This document shows, in pieces, positions 1 through 7,087 of a DNA stretch of 41,934 nucleotides. The notes beneath the pieces were generated by a model. That model made no database searches, was not told the DNA's origin, and was given only the letters and a program-made list of their open reading frames with translations. Where the stretch lies: positions 1-41,934 of the IMG/VR virus record IMGVR_UViG_3300047440_000056; one strand, given 5' to 3'. Position 1 is the first letter of the stretch. The number at the start of each line of letters is the position of its first letter. Position numbers and translations under genes: made by a program. The stretch is from a virus.

Positions 1-127
1 CCAGCCCAACATGTAGCGTTAGTTGTGTTGTTATATGTCCATCCAGCATTTCCAGTTCCACTAAACCCACCAATGTTACCGCTTCCTAAGCCTATATCCA
101 CGGACATACATGGGCCTGGGCTACAGG
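1..127. repeat. Terminal direct repeat, left copy (assembly overlap of a circular genome)
   Basis: Bases 1-127 match 41808-41934 exactly. Its length equals a common assembler k-mer, and an open frame continues through it when the ends are joined. The repeat is best read as the overlap of a circular or circularly permuted molecule, not as a packaged terminal repeat. Confidence 0.95.
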
Positions 128-797
128 AATCAACGCTTACGGAACCAGCCGCGAAAGGGCCGCTTGCCATCGTAACGCCAGGGAAACCGAAGACATTAGG
201 GCTAACCTGAATGAATTGGCCACTTGGCCCGGTCACATTCAGTCCATTCGTAACCGGGTCCCACGTAAATGGGCTTCCGCACGTCAGCGTGTTGTTCGTC
301 CCGTTCTCGTAGGCTACGCCGCCTGTGGTGGTGCAGGAGACGATGGAGCCTCCGCCACCGCCCCCACCACTGCCCCCGCGTGCTGAGGCAGTGGAGAGAT
401 TGATTGCTCCGGCTACGGTGCCGCTTCCATAAGTGGACACCCGTATCCGAATGCGCTTGTACGCTGCTACGTTTACCTGCCAAACTCCTGCCGATGTAGC
501 CGAGGTTGCCGTTGTCGTGCTATTCGATGGTGTGGCGCTGATGGCTACCCAGTTCGCGCTTGCCAAAGGAACGGTAAGCGGATCGGCGGAAGCTTCGAAC
601 TGAACTGTCGCGCTGAATGTGCCCGACAATTTGATGGTTGCTCCGCCCATCTGTTGCAGAATGTCGAGTTCAAGGCACGAATTCGATACAAGGCAAGTTG
701 TGGTAGCCGCAGTCAGATTTCCGACCACGCCGTTCTGAGCCGGAAGTCTGGCCGAAAGCATCAAAAGCGCGAATCCGAGAATGAGAAATTTCTTCAA
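1..797 (-). CDS. Tail spike / beta-helix adhesin, N-terminal part (gene crosses the circle junction)
   Basis: This is the 5' part of a gene of about 1009 codons that continues at 41807 down to 39575. The start is TTG at 797, 15 bases after the stop of the upstream gene and behind a GGAAAGGAG ribosome site. The first residues (LKKFLILGFALLMLSARLPAQ) form a Sec-like signal peptide. A beta-rich domain of about 115 residues follows, then a Gly/Ser linker with seven consecutive glycines near residue 145, and then the head of the beta-helical domain. The frame from 797 to 108 is exactly 230 codons and joins in frame to the long open frame in the copy at the right end. A signal peptide on a virion adhesin is unusual. 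Confidence 0.8.
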   Translation of the reverse strand, partial: MKKFLILGFALLMLSARLPAQNGVVGNLTAATTTCLVSNSCLELDILQQMGGATIKLSGTFSATVQFEASADPLTVPLASANWVAISATPSNSTTTATSATSAGVWQVNVAAYKRIRIRVSTYGSGTVAGAINLSTASARGGSGGGGGGGSIVSCTTTGGVAYENGTNNTLTCGSPFTWDPVTNGLNVTGPSGQFIQVSPNVFGFPGVTMASGPFAAGSVSVDSCSPGPCMSVDIGLGSGNIGGFSGTGNAGWTYNNTTNATCWA

Positions 798-812
798 GTG
801 AGAACTCCTTTC

Positions 813-2252
813 CTACTGCAAAGTGAACAACATCATTGGAACGAAACCAGATGCATTGCTGATCTTGGCGCTCGACGCGCTGCCCCCATTCATCTTGTAT
901 TGCAGCGTGATCGTGTGAGAAGCGCCGTCCCCGGCAATGACCCAAGTCAGGCTGAACGGGTTCTGGCTTGGCGTTCCGCCCGTATCGACCGATGCTACTT
1001 GAGGCCCGCTGATTGCCGTACCGCCATCGGCCAGCGCCACAAACATGCCCGAGGCCCCGCCCGTATCGAGCGTCATGCTTCCACTAACTTGAATGACAAG
1101 GTTCGAGCCGCTCGGGATCGTTACGATATCCTTGAGGTTCGTATTGTCCACATCGACATAGCTCGTTGAGGAAGTGGAATAGTCTCCCCCATTGGTTCCC
1201 TTTTTGAGCACTGGAGCGATGATTTCGGTGCAACTCCATGTCGAGGCTGTGAACGTCAGCGCATAGCCTTTCTTTGTGGACGGACAATCGACAGCGCCGG
1301 GAGTCGCCGTCCCGCAGCTCCATACGTTTGTCGCTTGCGTGAAGAGAAGCGTGTCTCCGACTGCGCCGCAATCCGGCACGACTTTGTAGCTCACCACATT
1401 CGCGGCGGTTGCCACCGGAACGGAATGCAAGGCTGGGCTGGCCGGGTAAGCTACGCCGTTGATGACTTCGACGTTCAGGTTCGGGACTACGGTTGTGCTC
1501 GTTACTACGAGGGGAGGCGTTCCGGTCGCTACGGTCAGTTGAAGCTGAGAAACGGAAAGGGAGCCGGAAAAAGTGACCGTCCCGCTGAAGGTCGGATTTC
1601 CGGCGAAGGTCCCGTTGAACGTGCCGCCGTTGGTGATCGTTACTGCGCCGTTGAAGGTCGAGGTTCCGTTGAACGTGTTGTTGCCCGAGAATGTCGTGTT
1701 TCCCGCTGCAAACACGCCGACCGAGAAATTGTCCACGGTCCATTGCAGATTCGATGGTGAGGCGCAAGTGCCGCCGCCCGCAAGGACCACCTTATAAGCA
1801 GGACTTTGCCACCAGATGTTAGCTCGGCCCCCGGCATCCAATACCGTAGGATTCGCGTTCATTACCGAGCCAGTCGAGTCGGTGTACGTCGCAAACGGCG
1901 TGCTCGTCCCGGCCTGATAAGTGCAAACGATCCCGAAGGCTAAGGGTGCTCCGCTCATGTCGAGGAATTGGGTCTGAGGCTCGGGACCGACCTGCACCGG
2001 AACTTGCCCGAAAGCAGGTAAAGCTAGTAGAATCAACGCTAAGGTATAGCCAAAGGTACTATTTACTTGGAATATCGAGCGATGTACACTTGGCCCATAT
2101 GAGCAACCATCCGATGTACCCCGAGCACCCGATAACCGACGCCGAGATCGTCCGAGAAGCCAAGAAAGCCCGAGATGCGTATCGAGAACATGCTTTTCGA
2201 ACGCCGAAAGGATCGAACTAAATGTTGAAACGCGCATGGTTTTTGCTGTCAT
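813..2252 (-). CDS. Fibre-like protein with signal peptide and NTFNG repeats; start uncertain
   Basis: The well-supported part begins near 2060 with a hydrophobic signal-like stretch (YTLALILLALPAFGQ) and runs about 400 residues. It contains a repeated TFNG/TFSG motif (for example NTTFSGNNTFNGTSTFNG), expected to fold as a beta-solenoid, and a C-terminal beta-rich domain that could be a receptor-binding head. The open frame reaches an ATG at 2252, but the first 60-odd codons lie antisense to two likely plus-strand genes and read poorly. No ATG, GTG or good TTG lies just before the signal segment; TTG at 2036 would remove most of it. The stop at 813 is 15 bases before the TTG of the spike gene. 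It may be an accessory fibre or a surface protein exported by the host. Confidence 0.6.
   Translation of the reverse strand: MTAKTMRVSTFSSILSAFEKHVLDTHLGLSWLLGRSRRRLSGARGTSDGCSYGPSVHRSIFQVNSTFGYTLALILLALPAFGQVPVQVGPEPQTQFLDMSGAPLAFGIVCTYQAGTSTPFATYTDSTGSVMNANPTVLDAGGRANIWWQSPAYKVVLAGGGTCASPSNLQWTVDNFSVGVFAAGNTTFSGNNTFNGTSTFNGAVTITNGGTFNGTFAGNPTFSGTVTFSGSLSVSQLQLTVATGTPPLVVTSTTVVPNLNVEVINGVAYPASPALHSVPVATAANVVSYKVVPDCGAVGDTLLFTQATNVWSCGTATPGAVDCPSTKKGYALTFTASTWSCTEIIAPVLKKGTNGGDYSTSSTSYVDVDNTNLKDIVTIPSGSNLVIQVSGSMTLDTGGASGMFVALADGGTAISGPQVASVDTGGTPSQNPFSLTWVIAGDGASHTITLQYKMNGGSASSAKISNASGFVPMMLFTLQ
2099..2221 (+). CDS. Small 40-residue protein, plus strand in the late region
   Basis: I do not recognise this gene. 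It is a short charged protein with a helical middle (DAEIVREAKKARDAYREHAF), coded against the surrounding late genes. Its TAA is followed at once by the ATG of the next plus-strand gene (TAAATG), which suggests a two-gene cassette. The ribosome site is weak. The opposite strand is also open here as the doubtful 5' extension of the fibre gene, so only one of the two readings is likely to be used. Confidence 0.4.
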   Translation: MSNHPMYPEHPITDAEIVREAKKARDAYREHAFRTPKGSN

Positions 2253-2401
2253 TATGCTGGACTCTCTTGATCGGCTTTCTTATTTACGATGACAAGTCCG
2301 CCAATCTTGGACCGGCTGTGTTTTTCATCGTTCTTCCGTGGCTCATGTTTCCGGTTGCGAGTTTCATTCGTCACGGCTTGACTCCCAAATCTCTCAAGTA
2401 A
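2222..2401 (+). CDS. Small membrane protein, two TM segments (moron-like)
   Basis: A 59-residue protein with a basic N-terminus (MLKRAW), a first hydrophobic helix (FLLSLCWTLLIGFLIY), a short polar loop containing DDKS, and a second helix (AVFFIVLPWLMFPVASFI) ending in RHG. The topology is that of small phage or host inner-membrane proteins of unknown role. It starts directly after the preceding plus-strand gene. It overlaps the tail of the minus-strand ejection gene by 31 bases, end to end. Its position between two late genes on the other strand fits a moron, perhaps acting in superinfection exclusion or host modulation (inference). Confidence 0.55.
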   Translation: MLKRAWFLLSLCWTLLIGFLIYDDKSANLGPAVFFIVLPWLMFPVASFIRHGLTPKSLK

Positions 2402-4107
2402 GTTAGGGCCGATTTCGGCATAGATCGGACCCTCGCTACCTGTGCCGCTGCTGCTGTTACCGGATGCACGACCTGCCCAGCCCCTAGGATTACCTTCCCT
2501 GAGCCGGAAGGATTGTAGTTTTCGGCCAATCGCCGCGCTATATCGCCCTTCATATAAAGTTCCTTCGTTTCTTCAGGTCCTAGCAGCGAGCGCAAAAATG
2601 TGTCAGGATAACCGCCCAACCCTCCCTGCGTAACGCGATAACCGCCGTTCTTGATGTCCTCTACTGCCTGCCGCGCGAGTGGCCCAAGATCGAAGTTCTC
2701 ACCTTTCAAGGCTTCAATCTCTTGGACGGAGGAACGATTGAGAATCCCATTGGTAACTGCCGCTGGATCGCTTGTATTGAGAATCCGGTAAAGGGGAGAG
2801 CCTTTTGTGTTGTAAAGCTGTTGAAGTTTAGCGTTCTGCTGTCCGGCATCTCGAAAGGTCTGCTCAAATGGAGTTCCTTGCGCGGCCTCCATGATCGCAT
2901 CATCCACTTTGCCAGCCGCGAGCTTATAGATACGCTGGCCAGAATCAGAAAGAGCATTCGCTCCATAATCGTTTCCCTTTTCGAGAAGCGTGGTCCTTAA
3001 ATTCCGTAGAGATTGAATGGATTGTCGGCCTTGCATGGCAGGATCGCCCAGCATATCCTGAATATCCTTGACTGCTGATTTTGCGGCGGTCGTTTGAAAG
3101 ACAGGTTGCTCGACGGCAGCCCCAGGTTGGCGAACAAAAGTCTCATCATGGATCAACTGATTTAGCTTTCCCGTCACATCGCCCGCAAGATTGGCTTGCT
3201 GCGCTTTCACGTCTGCATATGCTTGGTTGACATTATCTTTCAGCGCCGACCGCGCAATTTCTGCTGAGTTTTGCAGGTGTTCGCCAGCCGCCTCTGTGGA
3301 CAATCCAACCCTCTGCGGATCGAGTTTGTCTTGGAAAGCGTCTACGGCATCGGAAAGTTTTTGCTTTGACTGGGCCACAGCCTCTTTAACTCTACTGCCT
3401 GTTAAGAGAGCTTCTTCGCCGAGCGTCTGTTCAGACTTTGCAGCCGAGGTTTGAAGTGCTTGGGCAGGAGTAAGCGGGATTCCTTCCTGCGCTGCATGTT
3501 GGAGCACTTCGGAATTCGTGATCTTCGTTACAGCGCCGCCAGTGGTAGCCGCTCCGCGAGTCATAGCGATAGGCGCATTCGCTACTTCAGGGGCCAATGT
3601 TTGAGTGACAGCCCTTCCCGCTTCGCTCGCCGCTGCCGATCGGAATGGAGACGCGACGGCCCTCGCCGCTCGCCCTGCCATGCCGGTCCCAGCCTCAGCA
3701 ATGTTTGCGGCTGTATCAATAGCTTCACCCGGTCCAGTTGCAAGCGCAGCAGTTACAGGATTGGTAGCGAAGCCAGTTTTCATCTGCAATCCGCCGCCAG
3801 TTCCCCCGACAATCATCTGCTTTAGACGATCTGCAAATTGGCCCGCAGCCGCCTGAATGGGATGTTGTTCTTTTCCTTCCTGCGTCATTCCGGCCCATTC
3901 TCTGAGCTTGTCAGCAATATCTAGGGCTTGTTTTGCACCCGGAACTTGCGACATGATTTGTGATTCGAGATAGCTTCCCGCCTGATGTCCTGAAGGCTGA
4001 GGCCCAACCGTGGGGCCTTGCACTGGAGTTCCACCGATAGAGGAAAAGTCTATGGTTTGTGCAGGCTTTCCTCCGATGCTCGAAAAATCAATCGGTGTCG
4101 TACTCAC
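2371..4107 (-). CDS. Ejection (internal virion) protein, P22 gp16-like position
   Basis: A 578-residue protein that begins with two repeats of an IDFSSIGG peptide (residues 6-27), a Gly/Ala-rich hydrophobic middle and long amphipathic helices. It is the third of three consecutive proteins upstream of the fibre genes. In P22-like phages that place is held by the ejection proteins gp7, gp20 and gp16, which leave the capsid with the DNA and build a channel across the envelope. The assignment rests on gene order and composition, not on a motif. The start overlaps the previous stop as ATGA. The tail overlaps a convergent small plus-strand gene. Confidence 0.6.
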   Translation of the reverse strand: MSTTPIDFSSIGGKPAQTIDFSSIGGTPVQGPTVGPQPSGHQAGSYLESQIMSQVPGAKQALDIADKLREWAGMTQEGKEQHPIQAAAGQFADRLKQMIVGGTGGGLQMKTGFATNPVTAALATGPGEAIDTAANIAEAGTGMAGRAARAVASPFRSAAASEAGRAVTQTLAPEVANAPIAMTRGAATTGGAVTKITNSEVLQHAAQEGIPLTPAQALQTSAAKSEQTLGEEALLTGSRVKEAVAQSKQKLSDAVDAFQDKLDPQRVGLSTEAAGEHLQNSAEIARSALKDNVNQAYADVKAQQANLAGDVTGKLNQLIHDETFVRQPGAAVEQPVFQTTAAKSAVKDIQDMLGDPAMQGRQSIQSLRNLRTTLLEKGNDYGANALSDSGQRIYKLAAGKVDDAIMEAAQGTPFEQTFRDAGQQNAKLQQLYNTKGSPLYRILNTSDPAAVTNGILNRSSVQEIEALKGENFDLGPLARQAVEDIKNGGYRVTQGGLGGYPDTFLRSLLGPEETKELYMKGDIARRLAENYNPSGSGKVILGAGQVVHPVTAAAAQVARVRSMPKSALTYLRDLGVKP

Positions 4108-5708
4108 TGAATCACCTGCAATTTCGGATCAATCTGCCGCGCCTTGTCTAGATTGGCTGTCGGAATGTCATGCATTGAACCATCCGAGGCCCTGATTCTT
4201 GTAGTGGAAGGAGCGCCGGACTGCGTTTGACCACCTCCTTGCGCTCCCCCTAGCCTCTTTTTGATGTCTCCGATCTGCTGCTGGTACGAGTCGTGCCGAT
4301 TCGCCATGTCTTGTTTGAGAATAGTTGCAGCCGATTCCACCTGTTTCAATGAGGAATTCGGTCCAATCAAGCCGCTTACCTCGGCGCGAGCTGAATCTGA
4401 GAGCACACCAGAAGCATTTGAGCTATTTAGAACTTTGGCGATTTCCGTCAGTGCTGTAGTACGTGCCGTGTTGTAGGCCGCAAGGTCTGGATTACCGGCA
4501 AGACCAGATTGCACGTCTCGCCACGGCTTATTGAGCCAAGGACTGCCAGAATCGTCTAGTTTCTTCGCTGTGTTCAAGAAAATATCGAGGTTCTTTCCGG
4601 CTGTGTTCTCGAAAGCCGTAACCATGTCGAAGTTCTTCTGCAATCCGGTAAGTGAGGATTGATTCGCCTTATACTCCGCTGAATTAGCAGCAAGATTTTG
4701 CCCTGCCCCGCGTTCCGCCGCTCGATTCATCACAGATTTGCGCGTAGCCGCGCCAGCCGCTCCCATGCCCATTGATGGCAGCACGCCGGTAGCGCCATAT
4801 CGATCCGCTGCTTGGTTCAATGCCTCTTCGCTCAGCCCGCCCTGATCGCCGCCCTGCGCTGCTATCTGCGCTTTCGGAGCCAGCGAAGCCTTGTATGCAA
4901 GGAAATCGGATGCCCCTTTGCCAGGATTCTTGGCCAGCCAGTCCTGCATCTCGGCTTTATCCGGCGAAGCAAGCGCCCCGCCAGGCATTTCGGCCTGAAG
5001 TCGATCAGCAGAAGTTTGCGCTGCCGTTGCTCTTGCTTTTGCGCTCTCTTCGGCAGCCGTAGTCTCTCGATTCTTCTGTTCCTGATTGAATTGCTCCGTT
5101 TGGGATTGCAAACCCTTTTCATAGATTCCGAGATGGCTTCGCAAGTCTGCCGGATTAGGAAATTGCTGAACCAAACTCTGAACTTCCTGCGCGTGTTGCG
5201 GGTCGAGATATCCGTCTTTAATTGCCTGCTGCGTGGCATCCATGATGCTTTGAGGCAGTTGTTCGTCGGGGACGCTCTTATCGGTAGCTGCCTGTAATTT
5301 TCCCAATAAATAGTCGTTCTTCGTTTTCGCCGCATTCAACTGAGCCGTGTTTAGGTTCATCACGGCTTGCTGGCTTTCAATTACCGATTTTCTTGCTTTC
5401 AGGACCGCATCTAAAGAACCGCCGTTTTTCTGAATTAAATCCGGCAATTCGTTTTGATCTTTTCCGCTCCATTGCTGCATCGCTTTCATGCCAGCTTCGC
5501 GGTCCTGCTCGGCATACTTGCCTTGTTGAATCGCCTGTTGTCCAAGCTGAAGTTGTTGTTGCTGTTGCTGAACCTGCCCCGGAGCAAGTGCCGCCTGTTG
5601 CTGAGTCTGCTGCCCGAGCGCACGAAGCTGCATCAATCGGCCCTGATTCGCAATCGGGTCTTGATACGGCTGCGGTCGGACTGAAAGTGCTACGAGAGGA
5701 ATTCCCAT
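4104..5708 (-). CDS. Ejection (internal virion) protein, Gln-rich coiled coil, P22 gp20-like position
   Basis: A 534-residue, strongly helical protein rich in Q and A. Residues 25-65 are a Gln tract (QVQQQQQQLQLGQQ), followed by long heptad-like segments and few aromatic residues. Composition and place between two other ejection candidates fit the P22 gp20 slot. It starts directly after the stop of the 265-residue protein and ends with an ATGA overlap with the 578-residue protein, so the three are probably made in fixed ratio. Function is inferred from context only. Confidence 0.6.
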   Translation of the reverse strand: MGIPLVALSVRPQPYQDPIANQGRLMQLRALGQQTQQQAALAPGQVQQQQQQLQLGQQAIQQGKYAEQDREAGMKAMQQWSGKDQNELPDLIQKNGGSLDAVLKARKSVIESQQAVMNLNTAQLNAAKTKNDYLLGKLQAATDKSVPDEQLPQSIMDATQQAIKDGYLDPQHAQEVQSLVQQFPNPADLRSHLGIYEKGLQSQTEQFNQEQKNRETTAAEESAKARATAAQTSADRLQAEMPGGALASPDKAEMQDWLAKNPGKGASDFLAYKASLAPKAQIAAQGGDQGGLSEEALNQAADRYGATGVLPSMGMGAAGAATRKSVMNRAAERGAGQNLAANSAEYKANQSSLTGLQKNFDMVTAFENTAGKNLDIFLNTAKKLDDSGSPWLNKPWRDVQSGLAGNPDLAAYNTARTTALTEIAKVLNSSNASGVLSDSARAEVSGLIGPNSSLKQVESAATILKQDMANRHDSYQQQIGDIKKRLGGAQGGGQTQSGAPSTTRIRASDGSMHDIPTANLDKARQIDPKLQVIQ

Positions 5709-6506
5709 TTAGGCGCTCCCCCCAGGATTTGGATTGCCGTACCCGTACCAGTTTAGGCCGCCGCTGCCTGATACTTGATCTGGCTGATTACCGTTTCGAT
5801 TCTGATTCCATTGATCGTAAGCATTTCCCGCAAGATTGCCGATTCCCATGACTGCATTGCCGAGAATATTCCCTTGCGCCGCATAGCCGCTGGCTCGCGC
5901 TGCGCCCGCGTTCTGAAGTGCCGCTGCCTGCTGATTTGCAGAGTTTTCGAGGATGCCCGACTGAGCGCCCGCTGCCTGCTGCCCGAGGCTGCTCAGATTC
6001 GTCGCTGCCCCGAGTCCTTGACCTGCAAGCGCGTATTGATTCCCGAAATTCGTCTGATAGGTCTGCAATGCCCGGTTGTAGGTGTTCCCGTAATTCGATG
6101 CCGCCTGCCCCTGAGCATAATCGTTGATCGCTTTCGACGTGCCGCCCGAAAGAAGTCCTCCCCGCGCTGCTGCTGAATTCTGCAAGGCTTTAAGACCCTG
6201 TGTAAGCTGGAATTGATAGCCGGGAGTGGCCGCCGCTTGCTCCGCGGTCGGTGCATTGAAAGGCTGCATGGCTCCCAATTTGCCGAGCGCCATCGTGCCG
6301 GATTGCATGTACGGGCTAAGATTCTGCTGCGATTGGCCGTAAGCCCCGCTTTCGAGGCCAAGTGCCCGTTCCGCATTGTCCCGTTCAAGTTGCTGTGCTT
6401 TATTCGCGGCATCGGCCTGCGCGGAGGCTGCCTTGCCGGCGGCATTGCTGCCGATTACGTCCCCGACGAGAGAACTCACGCCGCCGATGATTTCGCCGAT
6501 TGGCAT
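5709..6506 (-). CDS. Ejection / DNA-transfer protein, Ala-Gly-Gln-rich
   Basis: A 265-residue protein with an N-terminal glycine-rich hydrophobic segment (IGEIIGGVSSLVGDVIGSN) followed by Ala/Gln helices and many Asn/Gly turns. The composition is that of the first internal virion protein in podoviruses (P22 gp7/gp14 region, often annotated DNA transfer protein). It directly adjoins the next ejection gene (stop 5709, start 5708) and follows the acetyltransferase-like gene without a gap. No enzymatic motif is seen. Confidence 0.6.
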   Translation of the reverse strand: MPIGEIIGGVSSLVGDVIGSNAAGKAASAQADAANKAQQLERDNAERALGLESGAYGQSQQNLSPYMQSGTMALGKLGAMQPFNAPTAEQAAATPGYQFQLTQGLKALQNSAAARGGLLSGGTSKAINDYAQGQAASNYGNTYNRALQTYQTNFGNQYALAGQGLGAATNLSSLGQQAAGAQSGILENSANQQAAALQNAGAARASGYAAQGNILGNAVMGIGNLAGNAYDQWNQNRNGNQPDQVSGSGGLNWYGYGNPNPGGSA

Positions 6507-6857
6507 CTACAGTTCCTTCCTGAAGACTCGAAGTGGAGACCGCTCATATCCGAGCCTCTGAATGTAATCGTCCATGTCGTGAGTCTCCGAGTATACGAAT
6601 ACCGTCTTGATGCCTGCCGCTCGTGCCTGGTCTTCGATCTCTTTGGTCATGCGCTCCAGAATCGACCCGCACCGGAAACGCTTGTTGATCCATGCGCCTT
6701 CGACATGCTTCAGACCTATCAGCATCATGCGTCCGATAATCTGCTCATCGAACTTTGCCACCACAACGATGCTGGCTTTCGGGTCAGGGACGTAGCCCTC
6801 TTCGATGCTCAGCAGCGAGTCGTATTCATCATTCGGCAATCGCTCGACTGTAATCAT
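6507..6857 (-). CDS. GNAT-like N-acetyltransferase fold protein
   Basis: A 116-residue protein. The pattern fits a short GNAT fold: a strand (SIVVVAKFDEQIIGRMMLIGL), then a basic turn (RFRCGSILERMTKEIEDQA) in the place of the acetyl-CoA pyrophosphate-binding loop, a strand (IKTVFVYSET), and a final LGYER...RKEL. Similar small acetyltransferase-like proteins occur among podovirus tail and ejection genes; their substrate is unknown. ATGA overlap with the gene upstream and direct contact with the ejection gene downstream place it in the virion operon. Confidence 0.6.
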   Translation of the reverse strand: MITVERLPNDEYDSLLSIEEGYVPDPKASIVVVAKFDEQIIGRMMLIGLKHVEGAWINKRFRCGSILERMTKEIEDQARAAGIKTVFVYSETHDMDDYIQRLGYERSPLRVFRKEL

Positions 6858-7087
6858 GGCGTTGTGCTGTCCTTGATGTACCCCTGACTGTCAAGAGATT
6901 GTAAAAGATTCGTCAAGGCCACGTTTCCGCCCCGCGATCCAGTGATGACTGGGGGTGTGCCGAAAAGCAGATTGAATTTGTCGGTGATCGCTTGAAACCA
7001 TTGAATCCACGGACGCGAAAACAGAGTCGGCGCTTGGGCTTGCGGGAAAGCTGTCCTTACCGGAGGCGCTTGAAAAATGTTCGGCAC
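6854..7087 (-). CDS. Small tail/neck-associated protein
   Basis: A 77-residue protein starting at a GTG that shares one base with the TAG of the hub gene (TAGTG), behind GGGAGG. It is Pro/Phe/Trp-rich in the first half (FSRPWIQWFQAITDKFN) and Gly/Asn-rich afterwards. Small proteins with an RPW.QWF motif are common between the tail hub and the ejection proteins of podoviruses. It could be a needle or plug component, but no function can be shown here. Confidence 0.6.
   Translation of the reverse strand: MPNIFQAPPVRTAFPQAQAPTLFSRPWIQWFQAITDKFNLLFGTPPVITGSRGGNVALTNLLQSLDSQGYIKDSTTP

Noticed and set aside
1-127. Terminal repeat as a true packaged direct repeat
   Set aside because: Length equals an assembler k-mer and P22-like phages package by headful; no terminase-site evidence.
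670-945. Minus-strand frame of 91 codons at the start of the spike gene
   Set aside because: It is a shifted reading; the spike frame from TTG 797 has the signal peptide and joins across the junction.
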